Assembly (NCBI GenBank): GCA_029582265.1
Contig: CM055827.1
Coordinates: 2,961,423-3,025,422, forward strand
Direction of reading: 5' to 3'
Origin: Zoroaster sp. YZ-2022
Taxonomy: Eukaryota; Echinodermata; Asteroidea; Forcipulatida; Zoroasteridae
DNA length: 64,000 bases
Shown here: piece by piece, positions 26,551-36,900 of the stretch
Numbering within the stretch: the stretch's first letter is position 1
How the letters are laid out: each line of letters opens with the position of its first letter
Program-made: the position numbers and the translations under genes
The notes under the pieces: model-generated
Told to the model about the DNA's origin: nothing
What the model saw: only the letters and a program-made list of their open reading frames with translations
The model's database searches: none

Positions 26551-29500
26551 GAGTTATTCCCAACCATAGAAATGTTTTTTTGTAACACTGTATAGTGCTG
26601 TATTGTTTGCGGTGAAACCGCATGCAAGTTGACAGTATTTTACAGAGGCTATGTGTCCATGGAGGCCGTTTAAGGTACGAAATAATTATCCAAATTCAAA
26701 AGTATGGTGTTTTCTGAAAGGGAGAACCTAAGCTTTAATATAGATATAAAATTATCGGCCTCCCTTGAAAACTTTAAAAGTTATTCCCAACCATAGAAAT
26801 GTTTTTGTAACACTGTATAGTGCTGTATTGTTTGCGGTGAAACCGCATGCAAGTTGACAGTATTTTGCAGAGGGGTATGTGTCCATGGAGGCCGTTTAAG
26901 TTACGAAATTATTATCCAAATTCAAAAGTATGGTGTTTTTCTGAAATGGGAGAACCTAAGCTTTAATTTAGATATAAAATTATCGGCCTCCTTGAAAACT
27001 TTAAAGTTATTCCCAACCATAGAAATGTTTTTTGTAACACTGTATAGTGCTGTATTGTTTGCGGTGAAACCGCATGCAAGTTGACAGTATTTTACAGAGG
27101 GCTATGTGTCCATGGAGGCCGTTTAAGGTACGAAATAATTATCCAAATTCAAAATTATGGTGTTTTTCTGAAAGGGGAGAACCTAAGCTTTAATTTAGAT
27201 ATAAAATTATCGGCCTCCCTTGAAAACTTTAAAAGTTATTCCCAACCATAGAAATGTTTTTTGTAACACTGTATAGTGCTGTATTGTTTGCGGTGAAACC
27301 GCATGCAAGTTGACCAGTATTTTACAGAGGGCTATGTGTACATAGAGGCCGTTTAATGTACGAAATAATTATCCAAATTCAAAAGTATGGTGTTTTTATG
27401 AAAGGGGAGAACCTAAGCTTTAATTTAGATATAAAATTATCGGCCTCCCTTGAAAACTTTAAAAGTTATTCCCAACCATAGAAATGTTTTTGTAACACTG
27501 TATAGTGCTGTATTGTTTGCGGTGAAACCGCATGCAAGTTGACAGTATTTTACAGAGGGCTATGTGTCCATGGAGGCCGTTTAAGGTACGAAATAATTAT
27601 CCAAATTCAAAAGTATGGTGTTTTTCTGAAAGGGAGAACCTAAGCTTTAATTTAGATATAAAATTATCGGCCTCCCTTGAAAACTTTAAAAGTTATTCCC
27701 AACCATAGAAATGTTTTTGTAACACTGTATAGTGCTGTATTGTTTGCGGTGAAACCGCATGCAAGTTGACAGTATTTTACAGAGGGCTATGTGTCCATGG
27801 AGGCCGTTTAAGGTACGAAATAATTATCCAAATTCAAAAGTATGGTGTTTTTCTGAAAGGGAGAACCTAAGCTTTAATTTAGATATAAAATTATCGGCCT
27901 CCTTGAAAACTTTAAAAGTTATTCCCAACCATAGAAATGTTTTTGTAACACTGTATAGTGCTGTATTGTTTGCGGTGAAACCGCATGCAAGTTGACAGTA
28001 TTTTACAGAGGGCTATGTGTCCATGGAGGCCGTTTAAGGTACGAAATAATTATCCAAATTCAAAAGTATGGTGTTTTTCTGAAGGGAGAACCTAAGCTTT
28101 AATTTAGATATAAAATTATCGGCCTCCTTGAAAACTTTAAAAGTTATTCCCAACCATAGAAATGTTTTTGTAACACTGTATAGTGCTGTATTGTTTGCGG
28201 TGAAACCGCATGCAAGTTGACAGTATTTTACAGAGGGCTATGTGTCCATGGAGGCCGTTTAAGGTACGAAATAATTATCCAAATTCAAAAGTATGGTGTT
28301 TTCTGAAAGGGAGAACCTAAGCTTTAATTTAGATATAAAATTATCGGCCTCCTTGAAAACTTTAAAAGTTATTCCCAACCATAGAAATGTTTTTTTGTAA
28401 CACTGTATAGTGCTGTATTGTTTGCGGTGAAACCGCATGCAAGTTGACAGTATTTTACAGAGGGCTATGTGTCCATGGAGGCCGTTTAAGGTACGAAATA
28501 ATTATCCAAATTCAAAAGTATGGTGTTTTTCTGAAGGGGAGAACCTAAGCTTTAATATAGATATAAAATTATCGGCCTCCTTGAAAACTTTAAAAGTTAT
28601 TCCCAACCATAGAGAATGTTTTTTGTAACACTGTATAGTGCTGTATTGTTTGCGGTGAAACCGCATGCAAGTTGACACCGTATTTTACAGAGGGCTATGT
28701 GTCCATGGAGGCCGTTTAAGGTACGAAATAATTATCCAAATTCAAAAGTATGGTGTTTTTCTGAAAGGGGAGAACCTAAGCTTTAATTATAGATATAAAA
28801 TTATCGGCCTCCTTGAAAACTTTAAAGTTATTCCCAACCATAGAAATGTTTTTGTAACACTGTATAGTGCTGTATTGTTTGCGGTGAAACCGCATGCAAG
28901 TTGACAGTATTTTACAGAGGGCTATGTGTCCATGGAGGCCGTTTAAGGTACGAAATAATTATCCAAATTCAAAAGTATGGTGTTTTCTGAAAGGGAGAAC
29001 CTAAGCTTTAATTTAGATATAAAATTATCGGCCTCCCTTGAAAACTTTAAAAGTTATTCCCAACCATAGAAATGTTTTTGTAACACTGTATAGTGCTGTA
29101 TTGTTTGCGGTGAAACCGCATGCAAGTTGACAGTATTTTACAGAGGGCTATGTGTCCATGGAGGCCGTTTAAGGTACGAAATAATTATCCAAATTCAAAA
29201 GTATGGTGTTTTTCTGAAAGGGAGAACCTAAGCTTTAATATTAGATATAAAATTATCAGCCTCCTTGAAAACTTTAAAGTTATTCCCAACCATAGAAATG
29301 TTTTTGTAACACTGTATAGTGCTGTATTGTTTGCGGTGAAACCGCATGCAAGTTGACAGTATTTTACAGAGGGCTAAGTGTCCATGGAGGCCGTTTAAGG
29401 TACGAAATAATTATCCAAATTCAAAAGTATGGTGTTTTCTGAAAGGGAGAACCTAAGCTTTAATTTAGATATAAAATTATCGGCCTCCTTGAAAACTTTA

Positions 29501-30720
29501 AAGTTATTCCCAACCATAGAAATGTTTTTTGTAACACTGTATAGTGCTGTATTGTTTGCGGTGAAAACCGCATGCAAGTTGACAGTATTTTACAGAGGGC
29601 TATGTGTCCATGGAGGCCGTTTAAGGTACGAAATAATTATCCAAATTCAAAAGTATGGTGTTTTCTGAAAGGGAGAACCTAAGCTTTAATATAGATATAA
29701 AATTATCGGCCTCCCAAGAAAACTTTAAAAGTTATTCCCAACCATAGAAATGTTTATGTAACACTGTATAGTGCTGTATTGTTTGCGGTGAAACCGCATG
29801 CAAGTTGACGGTATTTTACAGAGGGCTTTTTTTCCATGGAGGCCTTTTTAGGTACGAAATAATTATCCAAATTAAATAGTATGGTGTTTTTCTGAAAGGG
29901 AGAACCTAAGCTTTAATTTAGATATAAAATTATCGGCCTCCTTGAAAACTTTAAAGTTATTCCCAACCATAGAAATGTTTCTTTTGTAACACTGTATAGT
30001 GCTGTATTGTTTGCGGTGAAACCGCGTGCAAGTTGACCGTATTTTACAGAGGGCTATGTGTCCATGGAGGCCGTTTAAGGTACGAAATAATTATCCAAAT
30101 TCAAAAGTATGGTGTTTTTCTGAAAAGGGAGAACCTAAGCTTTAATATAGATATAAAATTATCGGCCTCCTTGAAAACTTTAAAGTTATTCCCAACCATA
30201 GAAATGTTTTTGTAACACTGTATAGTGCTGTATTGTTTGCGGTGAAACCGCATGCAAGTTGACAGTATTTTACAGAGGGCTATGTGTCCATGGAGGCCGT
30301 TTAAGGTGCAAATAATTATCCAAATTCAAAAGTATGGTGTGTTTTCTGAAAGGGAGAACCTAAGCTTTAATTTAGATACAAAATTATCGGCCTCCCTTGA
30401 AAACTTTAAAAGTTATTCCCAACCATAGAAATGTTTTTTTGTAACACTGTATAGTGCTGTATTGTTTGCGGTGAAACCGCATGCAAGTTGACAGTATTTT
30501 ACAGAGCGCTATGTGTCCATGGAGGCCGTTTAAGGTACGAAATAATTATCCAAATTCAAAAGTATGGTGTTTTTCTGAAAGGGAGAACCTAAGCTTTAAT
30601 TTAGATATAAAATTATCGGCCTCCTTGAAAACTTTAAAAGTTATTCCCAACCATAGAAATGTTTTTCTTTTTAACACTGTATAGTGCTGTATTGTTTGCG
30701 GTGAAACCGCATGCAAGCTG

Positions 30721-32200
30721 ACCGTATTTTACAGAGGGCTATGTGTCCATGGAGGCCGTTTAAGGTACGAAATAATTATCCAAATTCAAAAGTATGGTGT
30801 TTTCTGAAGGGAGAACCTAAGCTTTAATTTAGATATAAAATTATCGGCCTCCTTGAAAACTTTAAAGTTATTCCCAACCATAGAAATGTTTTTTGTAACA
30901 CTGTATAGTGCTGTATTGTTTGCGGTGAAACCGCATGCAAGTTGACAGTATTTACAGAGGGCTATGTGTCCATGGAGGCCGTTTAAGGTACGAAATAATT
31001 ATCCAAATTCAAAAGTATGGTGTTTTCTGAAAGGGGAGAACCTAAGCTTTAATTTAGATATAAAATTATCGGCCTCCTTGAAAACTTTAAAGTTATTCCC
31101 AACCCATAGAAATGTTTTTTTGTAACACTGTATAGTGCTGTATTGTTTGCGGTGAAACCGCATGCAAGTTGACGGTATTTTACAGAGGGCTATGTGTCCA
31201 TGGAGGCCGTTTAAGGTACGAAATAATTATCCAAATTCAAAAGTATGGTGTTTTTTCTGAAAGGGAGAACCTAAGCTTTAATTTAGATATAAAATTATCG
31301 GCCTCCTTGAAAACTTTAAAAGTTATTCCCCACCCATAGAAATGTTTTTTGTAACACTGTATAGTGCTGTATTGTTTGCGGTGAAACCGCATGCAAGTTG
31401 ACATAATTTTACAGAGGGCTATGTGTCCATGGAGGCCGTTTAAGGTACGAAATAATTATCCAAATTCAAAAGTATGGTGTTTTTCTGAAAGGGGAGAACC
31501 TAAGCTTTAATTTAGATATAAAATTATCGGCCTCCCTTGAAAACTTTTAAAGTTATTCCCAACCATAGAAATGTTTTTTTTTGTAACACTGTATAGTGCT
31601 GTATTGTTTGCGGTGAAACCGCATGCAAGTTGACCGTATTTTACAGAGGGCTATGTGTCCATGGAGGCCGTTTAAGGTACGAAATAATTATCCAAATTCA
31701 AAAGTATGGTTTTCTGAAGGGAGAACCTAAGCTTTAATTTAGATATAAAATTATCGGCCTCCCTTGAAAACTTTAAAGTTATTCCCAACCATAGAAATGT
31801 TTTTGTAACACTGTATAGTGCTGTATTGTTTGCGGTGAAACCGCATGCAAGTTGACGGTATTTTACAGAGGGCTATGTGTCCATGGAGGCCGTTTAAGGT
31901 ACGAAATAATTATCCAAATTCAAAAGTATGGTGTTTTTCTGAAAGGGGAGAACCTAAGCTTTAATTTAGATATAAAATTATCGGCCTCCTTGAAAACTTT
32001 AAAGTTATTCCCAACCATAGAAATGTTTTTTTTGTAACACTGTATAGTGCTGTATTGTTTGCGGTGAAACCGCATGCAAGTTGACGGTATTTTACAGAGG
32101 GCTATGTGTCCATGCAGGCCGTTTAAGGTACGAAATAATTATCCAAAATCAAAAGTATGGTGTTTTTCTGAAAGGGGAGAACCTACGCTTTAATTTAGAT
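30721..32200 (+). repeat. Satellite array, mixed right flank up to the retroelement insert
   Basis: Monomers again mix CGG, CCG and CAG subtypes. The last one stops within its TTTAATTTAGAT segment at 32200, where unrelated sequence begins. Confidence 0.92.
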
Positions 32201-32207
32201 TAGCTTA

Positions 32208-32469
32208 GTAGTAAATAATGATGGTGCAAACCCATTCAGTGACGCCACATCTTTGTTGACTTTTGTGTTTGTTTTCCAAGATGTATTTGTTGTACAAATT
32301 GAAATACAGTGAATCCATATTTGACTATTTCCAAAAGTTGTCCATTGGACAATGAGTTTTGTGGGAATAGTAGGCTTTTTTTGTATGAACGTACCAATAA
32401 AGACCGGTTGGTCAAATTGGGGGAATGTGTAAAAGAGACAGGATATTTTTTCAGATCCTTTAGTAGCAA
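32208..32469 (-). repeat. 262-bp unit, distal copy
   Basis: By eye, identical over its full 262 bases to 32470-32731. On the minus strand it begins TTGCTACTAAAGG and ends with TTATTTACTAC. It is followed by seven extra bases (32201-32207) before satellite sequence. Overlapping minus-strand ORFs exist in both copies but match no protein I can name. Confidence 0.95.
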
Positions 32470-32731
32470 GTAGTAAATAATGATGGTGCAAACCCATTCA
32501 GTGACGCCACATCTTTGTTGACTTTTGTGTTTGTTTTCCAAGATGTATTTGTTGTACAAATTGAAATACAGTGAATCCATATTTGACTATTTCCAAAAGT
32601 TGTCCATTGGACAATGAGTTTTGTGGGAATAGTAGGCTTTTTTTGTATGAACGTACCAATAAAGACCGGTTGGTCAAATTGGGGGAATGTGTAAAAGAGA
32701 CAGGATATTTTTTCAGATCCTTTAGTAGCAA
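32470..32731 (-). repeat. 262-bp unit, copy adjoining the hammerhead cleavage site
   Basis: Direct tandem partner of 32208-32469. On the minus strand its first base follows immediately after the predicted hammerhead cleavage point. The other copy begins with the same base but has no ribozyme in front of it. Confidence 0.95.
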
Positions 32732-32783
32732 TAGCTAAGCTTTCATGCCTTACTCGGCAATCATCAGTTGCATGTAATGGTTC
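32716..32783 (-). ncRNA. Type-I hammerhead ribozyme
   Basis: The minus strand shows the full catalytic layout. CTGATGA lies at 32767-32761. Stem II is TGCC/GGCA around the loop GAGTAA, with a U-U opposition at its base. GAAA follows at 32744-32741. Stem III is very short: GC-TTA-GC plus the A15.1-U16.1 pair. It ends in the cleavage triplet CTA, with cleavage expected between 32732 and 32731. Stem I is collinear over 16 positions: GCAA/TTGC, a symmetric 3x3 internal loop, three A-U pairs, then C-G pairs and an A-U/G-C pair further out. The stem I internal loop and stem II loop are placed as for the tertiary contact of natural hammerheads. Two- to three-pair stem III is known for ribozymes of Penelope-like elements. 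The one weakness is U-U instead of the usual G-C at 10.1/11.1, which may slow cleavage. Confidence 0.82.
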
Positions 32784-32799
32784 AAATTAATGAGCCTGG

Positions 32800-33168
32800 T
32801 GGTCTCCTGTCTTATTTTTGGATAAGACATTGAATTGATGTTCTTTCCAAACAAATGTAATGTGTCCGTTTTGTTTTGTTTTGAGTGAGAGAGTTCGTTG
32901 TTTGTATGTGATTTGTTCCTCTAATAAGGAAAGTAAAACATTTAGGCCTTTCTGAATGCAACAAAGGGTTGTTTTGGAAATATTTCCGAGGGTTGTTGGT
33001 TTTGTTGTCTCAGCGGCCAGTGTTTGTTTATTGCTTGATTCACATCGTTGTGGTTAACGAACGGATTATATGTGGTTGAGAAAACCAGTGGTACTTCCAT
33101 GTTATTGTTTACCTTTTGAATGGGTTTGGCTAGGTTTGCCAGTGGGTTTTGGAAGTATTGTTAAGCAT
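32800..33168 (-). pseudogene. Broken Penelope-like polyprotein fragment (region after the RT core)
   Basis: One minus frame reads MEVPLVFSTTYNPF, then INKHWPL, then EIFPKQPFVAFRK before a stop at 32944-32942. The reading continues in another frame as NVLLSLLEEQIT to about 32800. This order (P-L-V-T-Y-N-P, a Trp-Leu stretch, an IFP..P..aFR motif, then an N-L...L-V region) resembles the segment between the RT core and the GIY-YIG endonuclease in Penelope-like proteins, as I recall the family. No GIY-YIG signature (paired Cys, Y-GxT) was found downstream. At least one frameshift is present. It lies directly after the N-terminal ORF, so the catalytic RT part has been lost between them. Confidence 0.5.
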
Positions 33169-33171
33169 TGG

Positions 33172-33465
33172 TTATGCAATTCTCATTCTTCTTTGGAAGA
33201 TATTTATATCACTCAGGAGAGTAGAACGGGTTGGTTTAGCAGGGGTCGGAACGAAGTTTAAACCTTTACCCAGAGCAATTTTCTCAATTTGAGATAGCTT
33301 CGCTGTGGATAGGTTTGTAATAAATTGTTCACTTTGTTCTGCTAAAATAGTCATTTGACTAATATGGTTTTGTTTGGTTTTATTTGAGCATTCAAATGAA
33401 AATCGTTTCAATTTTCGTTTTGATTGTGAATGTTTTGCTACTTTCGTAAATTTCCTTTTTGCCAT
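33172..33465 (-). CDS. N-terminal part of a Penelope-like RT polyprotein (truncated, 97 aa)
   Basis: The first ATG of the frame is at 33465; the ORF can be extended upstream only to a TTG. The start MAKRKFTKVAKHSQSKRKLK is very Lys/Arg-rich and could bind nucleic acid or act as a nuclear signal. About residues 50-97 contain NLSTAKLSQIEKIALGKG, then LNFVPTP, and end in FQRRMRIA. The L-S....E....L-x-K-G-L-x-F-x-P-T-P....F-x-R-R-x-R-L pattern is one I associate with the region upstream of RT in Penelope-like ORFs of invertebrates. A stop follows at once, and the next recognisable protein sequence is from beyond the RT core, so the ORF is a deletion product. A TATAAAAG box lies about 31 bases upstream. 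An unrelated short ORF is possible but less likely. Confidence 0.55.
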   Translation of the reverse strand: MAKRKFTKVAKHSQSKRKLKRFSFECSNKTKQNHISQMTILAEQSEQFITNLSTAKLSQIEKIALGKGLNFVPTPAKPTRSTLLSDINIFQRRMRIA

Positions 33466-33495
33466 AGTTGGGAGTTTTGAATCCAATAATATATA

Positions 33496-33503
33496 CTTTT
33501 ATA
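33496..33503 (-). promoter_or_regulatory. TATA box upstream of the N-terminal RT ORF
   Basis: TATAAAAG on the minus strand, 31 bases before the ATG at 33465, in AT-rich context. It is a textbook core-promoter match. At the usual ~30-base spacing transcription would start almost at the ATG, so a downstream start or a leaderless message is implied. Use is inference. Confidence 0.45.
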
Positions 33504-33554
33504 TTTGTATTATATTAATTAGATAGTAATAAGGTAGACATATGGCATGAAATA

Positions 33555-33563
33555 TCTCTTTTG
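33555..33563 (-). promoter_or_regulatory. Histone-downstream-element-like purine motif
   Basis: CAAAAGAGA on the minus strand, 12 bases after the second stem-loop. The sea-urchin histone downstream element, which pairs with U7 RNA, is CAAGAAAGA; seven of nine bases agree and the spacing is right. Alone it would be weak; the position after a perfect histone stem-loop makes it notable. Confidence 0.4.
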
Positions 33564-33575
33564 AGAAGATGTGGT

Positions 33576-33591
33576 GGTCCTGAAAAGGACC
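33576..33591 (-). terminator. Histone-type mRNA 3' stem-loop
   Basis: On the minus strand GGTCCTTTTCAGGACC, a 6-bp stem with a TTTC loop followed by ACCAC. It matches the metazoan replication-dependent histone stem-loop consensus GGYYCTTNTNAGRRCC at every position, including the two fixed loop T residues. It lies 53 bases after the stop of the ORF ending at 33645, a normal distance for histone mRNAs. No histone gene is present. Confidence 0.65.
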
Positions 33592-33601
33592 GGTGGAAAT
33601 T

Positions 33602-33617
33602 GGTCTTTAAACAGACC
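33602..33617 (-). terminator. Second, imperfect histone-like stem-loop
   Basis: On the minus strand GGTCTGTTTAAAGACC, 27 bases after the ORF stop. It has five pairs, a G-A mismatch and a TTTA loop. It departs from the histone consensus at the loop-closing positions. Both hairpins are preceded by CCACCGGTC, so they look like duplicates of one original. Confidence 0.5.
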
Positions 33618-33644
33618 GGTGGGTTTCGAAAGAGCTTTTTAAAG

Positions 33645-33940
33645 TCACTCTCTTGGTCGCTTCTTCCCCCGTTTCGGGGGTGCTTGTTTTCTTGTGAAGA
33701 ACTCGTACAGTTGTTGTGCCGTTTGTCGCTCTCTCTCGGTTTTGAAGTGGTCCCGTATCTCTCCTTGCGCTGACTTGGTTGCCTTCAGTAGCCGTTGTTC
33801 TGCCTCGCCCGCTTGGTAGTTGTACTCCTCCAACGTTAGTTTGGTGAACGCAATCGCGGCCCTTTTGCCGAGTCTGTCCCAATTGTCCTGGAAGGACTTT
33901 CGGAAGGTTAGACAACGGTGTGGATGAGGGGGCCGCTTAA
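33645..33940 (-). pseudogene. Truncated ORF of unknown function, retroelement-associated
   Basis: An open minus frame runs from the satellite junction (about 33938) to a stop at 33645, about 98 codons. It has no start codon of its own, so its 5' part is lost at the junction. It contains FRKSFQDNWDRLGKR, EEYNYQAGEAEQRLLKATK and EIRDHFKTERERQTAQQLY, and ends in a basic KRGKKRPRE tail that looks like a nuclear localisation signal. The heptad-like charged middle suggests coiled coil. I do not recognise the family. It could be the 5' ORF of the same retroelement or the end of another copy. The region is clearly more GC-rich than the satellite. Two histone-like stem-loops follow the stop. Confidence 0.5.
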
Positions 33941-36900
33941 GGCCGTTTAAGGTACGAAATAATTATCCAAATTCAAAAGTATGGTGTTTTTCTGAAAGGG
34001 GAGAACCTAAGCTTTAATATAGATATAAAATTATCGGCCTCCCTTGAAAACTTTAAAAGTTATTCCCAACCATAGAAATGTTTTTTTTGTAACACTGTAT
34101 AGTGCTGTATTGTTTGCGGTGAAACCGCATGCAAGTTGACGGTATTTTACAGTGGGCTATGTGTCCATGGAGGCCGTTTAAGGTACGAAATAATTATCCA
34201 AATTCAAAAGTATTGGGTTTTTCTGAAAGGGGAGAACCTAAGCTTTAAATTAGATATTAAATTATCGGCCTCCCTTGAAAACTTTAAAAGTTATTCCCAA
34301 CAATAGAAATGTTTTTTTTTGTAATACTGTATAGTGCTGTATTGTTTGCGGTGAAACCGCATGCATGTTGACGGTATTTTACAGAGGGCTATGTGTCCAT
34401 GGAGGCCGTTTAAGGTACGAAATAATTATACAAATTCAAAAGTATGGTATTTTTCTGAAAGGGGAGAACCTACGCTTTAATTTAGATATAAAATTATCGG
34501 CCTCCCTTGAACATTTTAAAAGTTATTCCCAACCATAGAAATGTTTTTTTTTGTAACACTGTATAGTGCTGTATTGTTTGTGGTGAAACCGCATGCAAGT
34601 TGACCGTATTTTACAGAGGGCTATGTGTCCATGGAGGCCGTTTAAGGTACGAAATAATTATCCAAATTCAAAAGTATTGGGTTTTTCTGAAAGGGGAGAA
34701 CCTAAGCTTTAATTTAGATATAAAATTATCGGCCTCCCTTGAAAACTTAAAAAGTTATTCCCAACCATGGAAATGTTTTTTTTTGTAACACTGTATAGTG
34801 CTGTATTGTTTGCGGTGAAACCGCATGCAAGTTGACGGTATTTTACAGAGGGCTATGTGTCCATGGAGGCCGTTTAAGGTACGAAATAATTATCCAAATT
34901 CAAAAGTATGGTGTTTTTCTGAAAGGGGAGAACCTACGATTTAATTTAGATATAAAATTATCGGCCTCTCTTGAAAACTTTAAAAGTTATTCCCAACCCT
35001 AGAAATGTTTTTTTGTAACACTGTATAGTGCTGTATTGTTTGCGGTGAAACCGCATGCAAGTTGACCGTATTTTACAGAAGGCTAAGTGTCCATGGAGGC
35101 CGTTTAAGGTACGAAATAATTATCCAAATTCAAAAGTATGGTGTTTTTCTGAAAGGGGAGAACCTAAGCTTTAATTTAGATATAAAATTATCGGCCTCCC
35201 TTGAAAACTTTAAAAGTTATTCCCAACCATAGAAATGTTTTGTTGTGTAACACTGTATAGTGCTGTATTGTTTGCGGTGAAACCGCATGCAAGTTGACCG
35301 TATTTTACAGAGGGCTAAGTGTCCATGGAGGCCGTTTAAGGTACGAAATAATTATCCAAATTCAAAAGTATGGTGTTTTTCTGAAAGGAGAGAACCTAAG
35401 CTTTAATTTAGATATAAAATTATCGGCCTCCCTTGAAAACTTTAAAAGTTATTCCCAACCATAGAAATGTTTTTTGTGTAACACTGTATAGTGCTGTATT
35501 GTTTGCGGTGAAACCGCATGCAAGTTGACGGTATTTTACAGAGGGCTATGTGTCCATGGAGGCCGTTTAAGGTACGAAATAATTATCCAAATTCAAAAGT
35601 ATGGTGTTTTTCTGAAAGGGGAGAACCTAAGCTTTAATTTAGATATAACATTATCGGCCTCCCTTGAAAACTTTAAAAGTTATTCCCAACCATAGAAATG
35701 TTTTTTTTGTAACACTGTATAGTGCTGTATTGTTTGCGGTGAAACCGCATGCAAGTTGACGGTATTTTACAGTGGGCTATGTGTCCATGGAGGCCGTTTA
35801 AGGTACGAAATAATTATCCAAATTCAAAAGTATGGTGTTTTTCTGAAAGGGGAGAACCTAAGCTTTAATATAGATATACAATTATCGGCCTCCCTTGAAA
35901 ACTTTAAAAGTTATTCCCAACCATGGAAATGTTTTTTTTTGTAACACTGTATAGTGCTGTATTGTTTGCGGTGAAACCGCATCCAAGTTGACGGTATTTT
36001 ACAGAGGGCTATGTGTCCATGGAGGCCGTTTAAGGTACGAAATAATTATCCAAATTCAAAAGTATGGTGTTTTTCTGAAAGGGGAGAACCTACGATTTAA
36101 TTTAGATATAAAATTATCGGCCTCTCTTGAAAACTTTAAAAGTTATCCCCAACCCTAGAAATGTTTTTTTGTAACACTGTATAGTGCTGTATTGTTTGCG
36201 GTGAAACCGCATGCAAGTTGACCGTATTTTACAGAGGGCTAAGTGTCCATGGAGGCCGTTTAAGGTATGAAATAATTATCCAAATTCAAAAGTATGGTGT
36301 TTTTCTGAAAGGGGAGAACCTAAGCTTTAATTTAGATATAAAATTATCGGCCTCCCTTGAAAACTTTAAAAGTTATTCCCAACCATAGAAATGTTTTTTT
36401 TTTGTAACACTGTATAGTGCTGTATTGTTTGCGGTGAAACCGCATGCAAGTTGACGGTATTTTACAGTGGGCTATGTGTCCATGGAGGCCGTTTAAGGTA
36501 CGAAATAATTATACAAATTCAAAAGTATGGTGTTTTTCTGAAAGGGGAGAACCTACGCTTTAATTTAGATATAAAATTATCGGCCTCCCTTGAAAATATT
36601 AAAAGTTATTCCCAACCATAGAAATGTTTTTTTTTGTAACACTGTATAGTGCTGTATTGTTTGTGGTGAAACCGCATGCAAGTTGACCGTATTTTACAGA
36701 GGGCTATGTGTCCATGGAGGCCGTTTAAGGTACGAAATAATTATCCAAATTCAAAAGAATGGTTTTTTTATGAAAGGGGAGAACCTACGCTTTAATTTAG
36801 ATATAACAATTATCGGCCTCCTTGATAACTTTAAAATTTATTCCCAAACATAGATTTTTTTTTTTTTTGTAACACAGTATAGTGTTGTATTGTTTGCAGG

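Larger units (their letters stand above)
11661..30720 (+). repeat. Satellite array, homogenised core (~84 monomers)
   Basis: Same monomer, but copies are far more alike. Spacing settles at 225-227 bp (for example 16417, 16642, 16867 and 12570, 12796, 13022), and the subtype triplet after GTTGA is mostly CAG. Long stretches are almost base-identical between monomers kilobases apart (for example those starting near 19140, 24128, 24580 and 27759). A conserved centre with diverged edges is the classic result of unequal exchange and gene conversion in satellites. A short patch at about 22900-23700 reverts to the CGG/CCG subtype. Confidence 0.93.
32201..33940 (-). mobile_element. Penelope-like retroelement derivative with hammerhead ribozyme, internally deleted
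   Basis: A 1.74-kb block breaks the satellite array. Read on the minus strand it holds a truncated ORF, two histone-like stem-loops, a TATAAAAG box, an RT-polyprotein N-terminal ORF, a fragment from the region following the RT core, a hammerhead ribozyme and a 262-bp unit present twice. Penelope-like elements are known to carry hammerhead ribozymes in their terminal repeats and to sit in partial tandem arrays, which is why I favour this class. The RT catalytic core (the YxDD region) is absent, so the copy cannot be autonomous. No clear target-site duplication is visible. The left satellite flank stops at TTAGAT and the right flank resumes at GGCCGTTTAAGG, so about 130 bp of a monomer is missing across the insert. 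The family assignment is inference. Confidence 0.65.

Noticed and set aside
2324..32037. Dozens of 60-79-codon ORFs on both strands, nearly the same protein each time
   Set aside because: They recur once per ~226-bp monomer, appear in competing frames and on both strands, and shift with T-run length. They follow from the repeat and show no sign of protein-level selection.
1..32200. CRISPR array
   Set aside because: The repeat unit is over 200 bp with no distinct short repeats and unique spacers, and the context is eukaryotic. It is a satellite.
32195..32731. Minus-strand ORFs of 77-114 codons in the 262-bp units
   Set aside because: They depend on reading through the duplication. A short PNL...LLVRS stretch faintly resembles Penelope-like proteins but is too weak to call.
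33070..33261. 63-codon plus-strand ORF
   Set aside because: It lies opposite the Penelope-like fragments and has no motif; a shadow frame.
33576..33617. A histone gene at the stem-loops
   Set aside because: The upstream ORF shows no histone fold sequence; only the 3' end signals look histone-like.
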